Shown here: positions 11,306-22,713 of the stretch, piece by piece | Numbering within the stretch: the first letter of the stretch is position 1 | Layout of the letters: each line of letters opens with the position of its first letter | NCBI GenBank assembly: GCA_031841125.1 | Contig: CM063112.1 | Span: forward strand, 12,550,603 to 12,614,602 | Origin: Acanthococcus lagerstroemiae | Lineage: Eukaryota; Arthropoda; Insecta; Hemiptera; Eriococcidae | DNA: 64,000 bases | Direction of reading: 5' to 3' | The notes under the pieces: model-generated | The model's database searches: none | Seen by the model: only the letters and a program-made list of their open reading frames with translations | Told to the model about the DNA's origin: nothing | Translations under genes and position numbers: made by a program

Positions 11306-12237
11306 GTAAGTTATGGTTGGAGTACGCTGTCAAAATGAGCAGGCTTTGGAAAAAGTCAAACAGTTCTAGGGTCGTTGAGTGCTGACGTTTTCAACGTACG
11401 TACTGAAGAATGTATTTCTCTATTGGTAGTTCAAAGATTTGTTTGGGTGAATAGATTCCAAGCAATAAGGGAAGGGATATAAGGGTCCATTGTAAACCAC
11501 AAGAAATATAAAGGTCGGTATCTTTACATTCCCGCTCTCTGTCGCGTTTTACTTGGCAGAAACTAGAAAACGTTCTGTATTGGTATATCTGACTAATTCG
11601 TAAAAATTACTCGTGAAAAATGGTCAAGGCATTGAAGTTGAAAACTCTTGAACTTAGGTCACTTTGAAAGAGTAAAATCGTGTTCGATGATGCTAAAACG
11701 TAGATTTCTAGCTGATATAACGTGCGATTTTCATCATAAGTTGTACGTTGTTGCACATTGTCGAAAGGCTACTTCGATTTTTTTCTTATTCTTTTCACTG
11801 TTGTAAAGATTAATTTTCTTTTTATTGGATTCACTGAAAAGTTGGAAGACTATAATAGCCCGGTAAGATGAGTGAATCGGCCTGAGTCAATGTTTTCAAA
11901 TTTTTCTTCAGTCCCCTATTTTGGTAGAAGAATATTTCTGAGCCCATCGTCACAATCCTTCTCCCTTCCAGAGGGACGCGACCTCAAAATATATGATTTT
12001 CACAAATTCAGCTCTATCTTAAGCATTTTTGCTCGAATGGTACGAAATTTTACATTCAAGTGAGGGTTCTCAGTATAAATACAACGAAATTTTTTGAAAA
12101 TTTTCGACCATTTTTGATCTCTAAAATCGATTTTGGAAAAAATTTCAATTTGCAAATATTTCTCAATGTAATCCCGTTCTTCATGCCAATTTTCTGCATT
12201 TCTAGAGTGGTGGCACATACTTAAATGCTCAGAAAAC

Positions 12238-12803
12238 TTTTTTTATACTACTTGATTAGAAAGGCAATGTTTACGTTGGTGTTTTACGGACGACAAGAAG
12301 CGCCTATCATTCGTGCATCGAGTGCTATCAAAACCTGTATGTAAAGTAAACGTCCGTCAATGTAAAGCGTTTTTACATGAAAATTTTGCTGGCCAGTAAT
12401 TTTGTATCAGGGAATCGAACCCGCGTCCATTGAAACATTTGACTGAAGTGCAGCAATTGTCTCTAACTACTCGGCCGCGGAACGAATTACAAAATAGCAA
12501 CTTGAGAATACATTTAAGTATTCACGACGTAGTACAGCTGTTTCCATTCGTTGTTCACCGTCGTTACGTTCTTGCTGGCCACTACCTGTGTATGATGTTT
12601 GTGCACGTGAAAAAACTGAAAACAGGACCGTGATACTGTACTTTGTAGTAATTATCTGAGCAAATTAAATTTTTGAATTAATTACGCACACAAAAATCAC
12701 CTGTCTATAATTTAAATAAATAAATAGATTAAAAAAAAAAATAAAAATACAGACCATGTCAGCAAAAAACATTGCCGCTTCTGATCAAGTAGTATAAAAA
12801 ATA
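12238..12803. mobile_element. Insertion bounded by inverted repeats, with a tRNA-like head
   Basis: TTTTATACTACTTGATTAGA plus GGCAATGTTT (12241-12270) is inverted at about 12765-12801 (AACATTGCC...TGATCAAGTAGTATAAAAA). The segment lies within the part of arm B-C that its partner lacks. It is probably a MITE or SINE-containing insertion. The exact ends were not resolved. Confidence 0.5.
12404..12480 (-). repeat. tRNA-like SINE head (second family)
   Basis: On the - strand a perfect B box GGTTCGATTCC (12411-12421) follows an A-box-like GGCCGAGTAGT (12466-12476) at tRNA-like spacing. The 5' and 3' ends do not pair into an acceptor stem, so this is not a functional tRNA gene. It differs from the SINE at 6445. 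Confidence 0.55.
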
Positions 12804-13289
12804 TCTTTCACAACAAGAGCCAAAATTGAGTTTACATGACTCGGGAATTGCGCACTCACTACGCTCGTTCGCAAACTTTCCCTCGCCATATAAACACTCA
12901 CTTTTGACTCTTGGTGTGTAATATACTATTTTTCAATTCTTTTTTCCCCATTGATTTTGGCTCTGAAGGCAGAAAACTTGATCTGACACCAATTTCTTCT
13001 TCAGTAAGGGCTATATAAAGGGTAACCTCCCTCTAAAATTTTTAGCTGCCCACGTACTTTTTCACAGGAAAGATGAGACTTATCGATTATTACTTTAGAT
13101 TAATAAACGATCAAAATGAAATTTGAAAAAATAAATAGATAAAAAAAGAAAAAGATAATCTAATTCAAAATGATTGATTCACTGATTCATTTGCGTAAAC
13201 GCGGTTGTAATTTATCGCATAATGTGACGTCACAACAATGATAAGATCTTATTTACTTTTACCTATTTTAAATGTCCTTTTCGGACATT

Positions 13290-14050
13290 TTGTTTTTGTG
13301 CATCCCGCAGGATTTATAAATGTGAAACGTTTCTTTCCAAAAGGTGATCTCAAAAAATGGTGTTGTGGGAAAACACAAAATACTGTTTATCTCAACATTG
13401 AGACGTGGTAGAGCTGAAGAAGTTGATACAGTGCTTCTCGAACACATGCGAAATGAGGATCTCAAGATACAGACTGACAAAGTGAGCAATCTCGAAGGAA
13501 AACGTCATTTATTCTACCAAAAATAGTGATGGAAAGCGATTCCAATAACGCTTCCACTTTTCAATTTCGCTTTTGACCATGAAAAATGAAACCTGCGCTT
13601 TCGGCTTTTCACTTTTTCAACGTTTATTTTGCTTTTCACTTTCTACATTTTAAAAACTCCTGGCTTAAAACCTTTTGCCTTCCGCTTTTGTCAATACTCA
13701 AAAACAACAAGATGAAAAGAGTCAAGAGTCCATTGAATAAAATTCAAAAATTACATTAAAATTCATTTTTGTTTGTCTTTGAATCGGAATCGGTTATTTA
13801 TGGTATCTTTTCCAAGTCTTCATATTCAGCACCAAACACCAGTCATCACTCACCAATTAAGTAAAAAGCGAATTGAATAAAACATTTTGCTTTTCGCTTT
13901 CCCGTTATCTGTTTTGCTTTTTGCTTGCACTTTTCGCTTTCCCGTTATCTGTTTTGCTTTTTGCTTGCACTTTTCGCTTTTCAATTTCTTTTCATCACTG
14001 ACCAACAATGAGGAAAGTGAAGTAAATGAAAATACTGTCTGAAAAATCCC
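13290..14050 (-). repeat. Inverted-repeat arm A' (pairs with 9430-10015)
   Basis: Reverse complement of arm A, interrupted by a MITE at 13524-14000. On both sides of that MITE the match to arm A continues. For example, ATGAGGAAAGTGAA at 14008 corresponds to the reverse complement of the TTCACCTTCCTCAT block near 9471. Confidence 0.82.
13524..14000. mobile_element. hAT-type MITE, TGATGGAAAGCG family
   Basis: Ends are TAGTGATGGAAAGCG and, inverted, CAGTGATGAAAAG. Flanks are ACCAAAAA (13516-13523) and ACCAACAA (14001-14008), an 8-bp duplication with one change. Comparison with the uninterrupted arm A confirms the insertion point. The interior has a 40-bp unit (TTTTCGCTTTCCCGTTATCT onward) present twice near 13895-13980. 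A related element lies at 19191-19524. Confidence 0.8.
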
Positions 14051-14984
14051 TTACTTCGTTCAATCTTATCACCTTTTGGAAAAGAACATTTTCACCGCTG
14101 AGTTGCCAACTCCAACATTACAGCACAAACATTAGTAGTTTTGCGCAGCCAGTGCTACCGCTTGGTGCAGGCCAACATTCCATTGGGACGTAAACCCAAG
14201 TTGCATGTGTTGGCAGCCATGTCAGTATGTTCATTGTACTCTTATCACTTTGGGGTGAACAATGACCAATCGATCACTCCACAAATACCCATAAAAAGTC
14301 TACCTAGGGTAGCGCTACCTAGGTGAGGGGAAGAAACGTTTCATATACTCCAAAACCTATATAAAAATTTTTTAAGGCTGTATTAAACTAGGAAAAAAAG
14401 AAAAATTCGCGCTTAAAAGGGGTGTAAGCAGTGGGACCATCTCTCCCTATTCTCTTGAACGATGAGCTGAAATCCACGTTTCGCAAACTAGGGTAGGAAA
14501 AAGGGAAGAAGAATAAATGGGAAAAGGTGATTAGCTTAAACTTATACATTTTGCATATGAACCTGTTATTTTTGATTGATTTTGATCTGGATATGTGTAA
14601 TGGCTATGCGCGAAACAAAAATTTTATGCGCAGGAAAGTGTGACCGCTGTGACGTAATATTGTATTCTTTTTTACGTGGTCATTCGTTTCGCTACCGACC
14701 GATGGCTTTTTCATTTTTTTTTTTCAAAATCCGGTTTGCTTATCACAGTATAGGTTCATATAAAATTCTTCCCTTCATCATGAATTAAAGCATTGTTATT
14801 CAATCCGTAGTACTTGTATTGTATGGGGCTTATTCATTGAAACTTATACATAAAACAAAAGAATAGGTCAAAAACCTTGCATATCCCAATGTTATTCGAA
14901 GCGTTTTTAGGTAAACTTTATTTTATTTTCTTATTTTTAACTTTCGTTTCGATCACTTATCTATTTAAAATCAATAATAGTGAA

Positions 14985-15590
14985 AGAAGTATCATATACC
15001 CGGTGAAAAAGCACGTGGGTAACTAAAATTTTAGACGAAGGTTACCCTTTATAGAAGAAATTGATGCTGAATTTTGTTTTTCAACTTTATGAGCCAACAT
15101 CAATAAAAATGAAGGGGAAGAATAGCTTTTTAGAAGGTTTAGGTATGTGCCACTACTCTAAAAATGTTGAAAAACTGGCATAAAGGCGGGGAATACATTG
15201 AGAGATATTTACAAATTGACATTTTTTGCCAGCTTGATGTTAGCGGCGTGGGCGCTATTTTCAAATTTTCAAAATCGTTTTTTAAGGTCAAAAAAGGTCG
15301 ACAAAATTTCAAAAAATTTGGTTGTATCTATATTCGGGGCCTTCATTTACATACTTCGTACCATTCGTGCTCACAATAAATGCTCCAGATAGAGCTAAAA
15401 AAGTGAAAATCATATTTTTTGAGACTACACGTCTTAGAGGGGAATAGGATTGTGACGATGGGCTCAGAAATTTTCTCTTACCATTGCAAATAGAGGGCTG
15501 AAGAAAAATTTGAAAAAATCGATGTAGGCCGATTCACCTATCTTACCGGACCATAGTCTTTCTATACAGCAGTAATCAAAAATCAGCTTC
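14985..15590 (-). repeat. Inverted-repeat arm C'-B' (pairs with 11840-13085)
   Basis: Reverse complement of arm B-C without the 750-bp insertion. Includes GTGCCACTACTCTA (15147) and GATGGGCTCAGAAAT (15457), which pair with the matching blocks near 12205 and 11940. The MITE-bearing arm A' lies in the loop. Confidence 0.78.
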
Positions 15591-16281
15591 ACATATTTTG
15601 GCATTATGTCACTCTGGAAGACTTTCCACTTCGGGTACTTTGAAAACCAACTACTTTTTTAATCACTGGTAACGCTGGAACGGAAGGTTATAGGAATACA
15701 GGCGTGGATCCTCGAGGGGGAATCCCTTTCTCTTCCCTCAAGTGGTGAGAGGAGGTCAAGGAAGTCACTGATTTTCATTGGAAAAAATTGGAAAAAAAAA
15801 ATTAGAAAAATGTCAAAACTGTTTACATATTGACAGCATGTGAACAATTTTTTAGCTGTTCGTGCTAATTATTTGAGATTATGAAAATCCAAGTAAAAAC
15901 ATAATGAATAATGAACGTATCAAAACACAAGCATCGGATGATGATTGTTACTCTCTCATTATTACTTTTCTTTAAGTGTTCCTTTCTGAATTATTTCGAC
16001 TAGTGAGTAGAACCAAATGAGAAAAAAGTCATAATATAAAGAAACAGAAATTAGGTGTTTGTGGTTTGCGTATTGTATTGTTGGATGTTGATTCTTCAAA
16101 GATCCGTTGTGTATGGTACTTTTTTTATTACTGAATCCTGGGAGGTCATGAAAAAGTCACGGAAAGTCACAGATTTTAATTCTTTTGATCGGGTAGACAC
16201 CATGACGTTTATTTAACCTATTTAAAAATACATCAGATTTTATGAATTTACTCATTTTAACCAGTAGACGAATTTTGGTTG

Positions 16282-17452
16282 CAGAGATTAAACTTGATTT
16301 TTAGTTTGGGAAAGTGGAGAAGGAAAATTTGCCGACAAATATTTTTTGAAAACTTAAAATTCGCCGACAGAATTCTTTTTAAATTTGAAAATTTGCCGAT
16401 TTTTTAATCAGAATCTTTTTTAATTGCAAAAAAGATAAATAAACAAACAGACGCTCTCAGAAAATGAAATTCAAATGAACAGTTTCAAAATTGGCTGACT
16501 GCCTAATGATTAGGGGTGTTTCACTCCCCCCCCCCATAGTTTCGTTCTCGCAAGTGTGGATTGGGACCTTATCCCCCAAGCACTCACATTTGAGCATACC
16601 CTAGTCTGGGAGGGTAAGCTGGAAGGATGTTAGGAATAATTGAGAGAAACGCGAAACGTCCTCTACACAATTAAGGGGGTCGTTATTTACTCTTGGTGAT
16701 TTTCTTTTCTGTATTTCCTCTGATTCGTTTCCTAAATTGGTTCCAATAAAATCAAAAAAAAAAAGTGCATCAGTATACAGACATCCTCTGCAACCACGGG
16801 AGAGCATTTTTATGTCTTTTGTTCCAGACTGAACTTCCCTCCTATATTCACCAGGACCAAAGCCCGTAAATTAAACAGCAGAGCATTTGCCATCGGATTT
16901 AGCTTGTGACATTGAAAAATAAGTCTTTTGCTTTCAACTTTTAGATTTTAATAAAATGTTCAACTTTCTCAAGTTTCAGGCTCTACTCGTAGGTCAAATA
17001 GAGAATGTCGTAAAAACAGAATAATCATTGAAATTCGAAATTCAACGTTTGCTACCGACTTTCAGATTTTCGAAATGTCTTCCACGTTTCAGCTTTGTTT
17101 CAACCTTTCAGATAACGTTCGATACTCAGCTTGAAACCTTCGGCTTTTGACTGACTAGTCTCTGACAGGAGTCCAGGGTACTCCATTTTCAGAAAAGAAA
17201 TTTGACTTTCAGTTTGGGGAGGCGGAGCAGAAAAATTTACCGACATATATTTCTTAAAAAACTAAAAATTCACCGACAAAATTTTGAAAAAATTAAAAAT
17301 TTGCCAATTTTTTTTTAAATTGAAAAAAAAAAATAAAAACAAACAAACATTGATAAAAAGTGAAAAGTTCAAATGAACATTTTTAAAATTGACCGACTGC
17401 CAAATTATGGGGGGGGGGGGGACCCTCAGACCCCCCTGTAGTTTCGTCTCTG
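16282..17452. mobile_element. Composite hAT-like element, copy 1
   Basis: Perfect 8-bp duplication TTTGGTTG (16274-16281 and 17453-17460). Left end CAGAGATTAAACTTGA, right end TAGTTTCGTCTCTG. The two ends are copies of one roughly 265-bp unit in direct orientation (16282-16550 and 17190-17452). Both contain TTTGCCGACA/CACCGACA-like blocks, CAAATGAACA and a C-tract followed by TAGTTTCG. Between them is a 639-bp segment with no long frame, which recurs at about 46192-46843. No transposase was found. Confidence 0.82.
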
Positions 17453-18671
17453 TTTGGTTGTTATGTGGCTGAATCCCACGAATACATCAAATTTACCAAA
17501 TCATTTAAATTTTCTTGACACATTATGTCAGTTGGCAGACTCTGAATTTCGTTCTTGTCAAAATTAATTTCACTTCCTCTGATAAGTCGATGACAGAGGG
17601 AAACTACTCCAAAGTCCGTTTCCATTTCAGGGTCATAACGAATTCATTCTTTTTTCTAATGTGGAGATTCATCCTACAAAATACTTCCGGATTGCCAGCC
17701 GAAAAAATGTGCAATCAAGAGGCATAAAAGAAAACAAGAAAGCTCCACTTTCGTGATTTTGTCAACTGTGTTCAATGTTGTACCCTAAAGAAAATTCCTG
17801 AAATGAATTTAGAAAAAATCGCTTATGCAATTTTTCAAGCTTTTTCCATGAGAAACTTTCTGAAGGGGAGGCTCCTCTTCTCTTCGGTGCACATTTGTGT
17901 TTGTATTATTGCGAGGAACTGTCGAAATTAAATTTGATTTTTGTCTTGGCCATGCGATTGGTAAAATTCATTATTTACCCTATTATTTTCATTTCTTACA
18001 TTTCTGGTTTTCTGTAAGCCGGAATGAGGGCAGAACTGACTCCCACGCTGAAAGCCACACGCTCTATGATCTCAGTTTCTAAGCTCATAAATACTATATA
18101 ATATGTCTAAAATTTACAAATTGCTGTTTGCTTGTTTTGAAAAACATGTCCTGCCTTAACACTGATAAAGTATACATGTCAGTCACCTGATTAGCATACC
18201 TGTTTTGAAGGGAATAACAGGTAATGGATGTTGAAAGAATAAATATTTCGAAATCTAGTTTTATTTAGTGGCAGAGTACCGTTCTGTCAGCTGTTAGAAT
18301 TCGGGAAATTTACAGTGCTCTGAGGTGTTCCGTGGGGCATACCAGAGCAATCTTCATCTCGGATAGGGAAGGAGAGGAGGATCTCAATTTTACCAAGTAT
18401 AAAGTTTCACAATGTAATTGAAAAAGTTTGAGGTTGATATAACCTAAAAAAAGTCCTAATGCCTTTAGATTTTTGCTGCACAACAACCCATCTTTTTAAT
18501 TTTGGCAGTTGAGATCCCAATTATTGAGAATTTCATCCTCTTTGGTTCGTGCCGCATAAATTTTCTGATTCCTAATTCTCAGCTCATCTTGAAGAATGCT
18601 TGCGATTTTGATTCTATGAATTTCGACTATAATATGAACATCTTGCTTATCCTGATTTGTTTGTGTTACAG

Positions 18672-18859
18672 TCCGAGGTGCTGGATAACGTATTGACCCT
18701 CAAAGGAGAGCTGATCGTTGCATTGAAGTTTGTACTGTCCATCGACAGTAAAATGAAAAAACGTTGCAAAGAAATCGGCTCTTTGCACGTGTTAGTGAAG
18801 GAGGCGAAAAATCTTACCGCTGTGAAGTCGAATGGCACTTCTGATCCTTTTTGTAAAAG
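18672..18859 (+). CDS. btsz: Bitesize exon: inter-C2 linker and C2B start
   Basis: 62 codons plus 2 nt, phase 0 at the start; acceptor TTGTGTTACAG, donor GTGAGT at 18860. The peptide goes from SEVLDNVLTLKGELIVALKF through a short basic segment (SIDSKMKKRCKEIG) into C2B (SLHVLVKEAKNLTAVKSNGT). In C2B loop 1 the first calcium Asp position is Lys (AVKS), and the later SDP is kept. The segment between the first two C2B strands is short, about 14 residues. From memory of the family, Drosophila Bitesize has a longer loop there. An unrecognised extra exon is not excluded. Confidence 0.94.
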
Positions 18860-19622
18860 GTGAGTTAACAATTCGTTGTCGTGAAATGATGACCAGAACT
18901 AGGACGATGAGAAACTTTTGAAACTTATTGTCCGTTACCTGGAGAAGTGTCTTATTTTCAACCTCATCGAATGATGTATCTGCAAGAATTGTAGTACAGA
19001 GATGTCTTATGACTCCTTGAGACCTGGAGAAACTGCTATTTACTAGCTAAAGCTGAATGGAAAATCATCGAAAATTCAAAGAAACTTTCATTAGTAATAA
19101 TGTTTTGGCTGGTCTAAACGGGAGGTGCTAACAGCCCCTTTTTCGATCCTTTACTCGTTTATCATTGTTATCATGCGAAGTACTTCAGAGCAGAGATGGA
19201 AAGAAATCGGAAAGCGAAAAGTCTTAAGCGAAAAGCGCTGGCATTTCTGGAAGCGAAAAGCAAAACAAATGTTGAAAGAGCGAACAACTAAAAGTAAAAG
19301 TTTTACCTTTCTTTTCAAGGTCAGAAGCAAAATCCAAACTTGAAAGCTTTATTGAACAGAAGAAAGGAGATTGAAACGCGAATAAGCGAGAAGCGCAGAC
19401 ATTTTGGAAGCGAAAAGCAAAACAAATGTGGAAAGAGTGAACAGCCAGAAGTAAAAGTTTCATCTTTCAATGTCAGGAGCAAAATCCAAAAGTGAAAGCA
19501 TTGCTGAATCGCTTTCTATCTTTGCTTCAGAGCTGGGCATGTGACCGTAACGATAAGGTGCGATGATCGATTTGGTCTGATTAACCACCTTTTATTGAAT
19601 AATTCTGTGTTATTTGTTCTAG
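18860..19622 (+). other. btsz intron, 763 bp, with a MITE
   Basis: GTGAGT...TGTTCTAG intron. Almost half of it is a hAT-type MITE (19191-19524) that ends about 100 bp before the next exon. Confidence 0.9.
19191..19524. mobile_element. hAT-type MITE with internal tandem repeat
   Basis: Perfect 8-bp duplication CTTCAGAG (19183-19190 and 19525-19532). Ends are CAGAGATGGAAAG and, inverted, CAAAGATAGAAAGCG. The inside has two tandem copies of a unit of about 157 bp, marked by TTTGGAAGCGAAAAGCAAAA-type strings near 19246 and 19403. It is related in ends and AAGCGAAAAG-rich content to the element at 13524-14000. Confidence 0.85.
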
Positions 19623-19831
19623 CTACTTGTTACCAAATAAAGGACGTAGTTGTAAACAGAAGACACCAGTTCTGAAACGAACTTGTCATCCTGTCTGGAA
19701 CCACACGTTTGTGTACAACAATGTTACCCTCGATGAGCTGTCTCAACGTTGCCTGGAGCTAACGATTTGGGATCACGACAGACTCGCTAGTAACGAGTTC
19801 CTGGGTGGTGTTAGACTTTCATTAGGCACTG
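19623..19831 (+). CDS. btsz: Bitesize exon: C2B core
   Basis: 209 nt; its first base completes an AGC (Ser) codon and its last base opens a Gly codon. Acceptor TTGTTCTAG, donor GTGAGC at 19832. The peptide includes YLLPNKGRSCKQKTPVLKRT, the WNHTFVY strand, and the loop-3 segment LTIWDHDRLASNEFLGGV. Here D-H-D and a Glu keep acidic side chains at the calcium positions of C2B. Confidence 0.95.
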
Positions 19832-21509
19832 GTGAGCACTACATTGCTGTTACGTTCTATAATATTTCATTTTGCGTTTCTCAAAGCCTACTTTACGTAT
19901 TTTAAAAGTTTTATCTGGCTTTTGGAGGTAGGGAATGTATGTCCTATAGGCTCCTCTTATTAAGGTTACCGTCTGAAAACTTGAAAATCGATTATGGAAT
20001 TATGGAGGGAGTAATTTAAAATAATGAAATCTACGTATTCCCTTATGCACTCAATCAGTTTCAGTGTTCTGATGAGAAACTGTCCAGAGGTGGCTGTAAA
20101 AATGTACATATATTCAATTTATTGGGAAGTTAACATTGCCTAGGTAGCGCTAGTGTAACACACTAACACAAACTAAGTAACACTCAACGCACTGGAAACA
20201 TTTGGGACTTATTTCAGCTGGACGCTATTCAGCGAAAGGGAACCCACCAACATTTATAAACAAAATGAGTTATTAGTATCGTTGGAAAGAGCGTAAAAAG
20301 TAGAATTTTTTCAAAATTGGCCCCCTCGATTCAAAAATGTGTACTCACATTGAAAAAAGCTTATCAGTAAACGCTGTGTCATATAGTTTCTACATGGCTC
20401 TTGAACTTCGACTCACGTGTTCTCAAAAAACAGATTTTGCTGGTTGGTTCCCTTTTGCTGAATAGCGTCCAGCTTCCTTATTCTGACATCAAGAATCGCG
20501 AGTTTCAACTTCACCTAATTTCATTTAAAAAATGTCCATGGAGGTAATTCTTTTTTATCCTGATAGCTCAATGCTATTGCTGAAATTATTTCACCTAACT
20601 TTATTTCAAAAATGCTTTTTGTAACTCGCCAAAGGCGTTCAAAAATCACTCCTTTTACACTTTTTTTATATGGACGAGTTGAATCATCTCCCAGTTGTAG
20701 GAGCAGGGCCAACAACATAGGTACGTTTGGTTCCCAATTCTGTGTGCCTGTGTATCTCTGTATCTACAGACTGTTTTTGCAATTTTTTGGATTTCAAGTC
20801 GGGCACCCTCGTGATTTTTTCATTGAAGAAGCGGTTCTGGATGTACTAAGAGATTTATTTATTAAGATTTTTGCTAATCGCCGATCATTAGAAAAATTAA
20901 GTTCAAACTCTTGTACAATATTTACGAGCTAGAAGCTTGAAAATGTTGATCTAGAATGAGAAAATGTACTTAACATTGTCCTGAATCCGCTGAGAATATG
21001 TATAGCGATGCTAATAGAACGTCTGTCTTCTAGTCGAATACCTCTGCTGTTCGGAAATTTGTATATTAATCGGTATTCTTGCTGGTTACAGTTGTGGTTT
21101 GCGGTAGACCAGTCACCCTGAGTCCCTATTATTGACCGCTAACTTCGGAACCTGTTATAGTTCATTTCAATTTTATCTATCCCCATTTGTAGAGATCGAG
21201 TTGCTTATTCAGAATGAACTAATTCAGCAGCGCGAGTATTTCTTCAGTAAATTGTATAGAAATGGACTGTAATAGGAGACTCGATTGTTTCTATTTCGCA
21301 TTCAACTGATATCCTTTCTGCTTCCTGTATTGCAATAATATTTTTCAACCGTGAGGCAACCGTGAAATCGGCTCTTCCAAATCCTTGTTCAGATATTCAG
21401 AAAAAAACAAACGTGCCCACGCGAATGAAATACAGTCTAATCTTGTCAATTTCGACGGCAACGCCTTTTGTACATGAAATTCATTGGACTATTAAATTTC
21501 ATGTTTCAG
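19832..21509 (+). other. btsz intron, 1678 bp
   Basis: GTGAGC...TGTTTCAG intron. Contains the MITE at 20220-20470. The rest (20475-21509) is ordinary AT-rich sequence with no exon seen. Confidence 0.88.
20220..20470. mobile_element. MITE, GGACGCTATTCAGC family, copy 1
   Basis: Terminal inverted repeats GGACGCTATTCAGC...GGGAACC and GGTTCCC...GCTGAATAGCGTCC. The block CAAAATGAGTTATTAGT is inside. AGCT lies on both sides (20216-20219, 20471-20474), a possible 4-bp duplication. A second copy is at about 62474-62726. Superfamily not assigned. Confidence 0.78.
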
Positions 21510-21655
21510 GTTTATACAACGATAAATCAGTGGATTGGATGGATTCCAACAATCGTGAAGTTGCTTTGTGGCAGAGAATGATGGATCATCCAAATTTCTG
21601 GGTGGAGAGTTCGTTAATTTTGAGGCCGTCTTTGGATGTCCGTAATAAGAACTGA
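21510..21655 (+). CDS. btsz: Bitesize last coding exon: C2B end and C-terminus
   Basis: Acceptor ATGTTTCAG (AG at 21508-21509). After completing the Gly codon the exon encodes 47 residues and ends at TGA (21653-21655). The peptide SVDWMDSNNREVALWQRMMD followed by HPNFWVESSLILRPSLD is the conserved last C2B helix and strand plus a short tail, as in insect Bitesize. The six exons join to 993 nt without a frame break. Confidence 0.95.
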
Positions 21656-22520
21656 ATACACCAGTATTGTTTTTCCTTTTATCTTTTTTATTATTAATTT
21701 TTTTTTCTACTACAGCTACTGCAATAATTTGTGATACGTTAGTTTTATGTTTATTTTAATTTCTTGTATACGTTTTTATTGTACCAAATGCATAATATTT
21801 TTGTGAATGTTTATTCGAAAATTTTTACGAAATTTTTATAATGTGATACGTGTGGACCGTGAAAAAAGTCTGAGAGTTTGTATTTTTATTTTAGAATTAA
21901 ACGTAAAAAGTCATTTTCATTTTTATTCATTCGGCTTCTTGTGTTACAGGTTCAGGGATTCATTAGCAATCATGTTGAGGTGCGACATTTCTTGTATTGA
22001 AAAGCAGTTTTTAAGAGCGCTGATCGAGCTCATTCAGGTTTTAGACTTCGAAGTTCATGTGTTGAAATCGGTTACAAGAGTTGTCTGGATGGGAATCTGC
22101 AGCTCGGTTGTAAAATTTCACTCGCTGAACGCGAAATTTTGTTTTTTCGATAATTAATTCCACAACCAGTCCGTGGAAACGAGTTTTAAACGCGTTCACT
22201 CCTCCGAATCTCTTAATTGTTCATTTTAGGAGTAATTAGAAACACTTTACGCTCGATAAATCGAAGCGTCGTAATGAGTGATCGTAATTAGTTGATTTTA
22301 TTGTTTCCAACGAGCAAAACACGCGTTCTAAGGTTTTTGAGCGCTGTGTCAGCTGGCGATCAACAACAGTCTACTAGATTTGATTGTACCGGTGTTTTGA
22401 TCAGCTTTTCGAGGGTAACATTTGCACGTATCGCACTGAACGTATACACGATTTCGATACAGGAGGCTCGCATTCCATCGGGAGGGTGAAAAGGTTTCGC
22501 TTTGCGGAATAAAGAATGCG
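21656..22520 (+). other. btsz: Probable btsz 3' UTR and downstream flank
   Basis: AT-rich sequence after the stop. Candidate poly(A) signals are ATTAAA at 21897-21902 and AATAAA at 22508-22513. I cannot choose between them. Sequence becomes CpG-rich from about 22380. Confidence 0.5.
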
Positions 22521-22529
22521 CTTTCGGAG

Positions 22530-22713
22530 GTGCAAAGGCGTCATTGCCGTTTACCTCACCTAGCCGCGCAGACACCGCCCTTTGGCGCCTTTAGCGCGAT
22601 TGCGGCAAGTTTTCATAATTCAGCGCAGTGTTCTGTCATTTTGTTGATTCGTTGTATACGGCTGCGATGTGTTTCTTCTCGCGAAGTGCCGAAAAATAAC
22701 TTAATTTATATCG
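22530..22713 (+). promoter_or_regulatory. CpG-rich start region with candidate non-coding first exon
   Basis: GC-rich block (GGCGCCTTTAGCGCGATTGC near 22582) followed by transcript-like sequence that ends in a good 5' splice site, ATCG|GTAAGA, with the exon end at 22713. No conserved protein is encoded. It could be the promoter and first non-coding exon that joins the acceptor at 27478. This is inference from splice signals only. Confidence 0.35.

Larger units (their letters stand above)
11840..13085 (+). repeat. Inverted-repeat arm B-C (pairs with 14985-15590)
   Basis: Block B (about 11840-12230) and block C (about 12985-13085) occur in the same order in the reverse complement of 15590-14985. 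Shared landmarks are GAGCCCATCGTCACAATCCT in B and a CCCACGTACTTTTTCAC-like string in C. Between B and C this arm has about 750 bp of extra DNA, including a tRNA-like head. That extra DNA is absent from the other arm, so it is a later insertion. Confidence 0.78.
11306..18671 (+). other. btsz intron, 7366 bp, repeat-rich
   Basis: GTAAGT...GTGTTACAG intron. It carries two inverted-repeat systems (11840-13085 with 14985-15590, and arm A' at 13290-14050), a tRNA-like sequence, a hAT-type MITE (13524-14000) and a composite hAT-like element (16282-17452). The parts 11306-11839, 15591-16281 and 17461-18671 show nothing beyond AT-rich intron. Confidence 0.85.

Noticed and set aside
8332..13232. Two perfect TGACGTCA sites (8332-8339, 13225-13232) as CRE enhancers
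   Set aside because: Both are inside repeat-rich introns and eight-base matches are not evidence of function.
21807..22157. 116-codon frame after btsz as a separate gene
   Set aside because: Lies in the probable 3' UTR, has no recognisable domain and no splice or promoter support.
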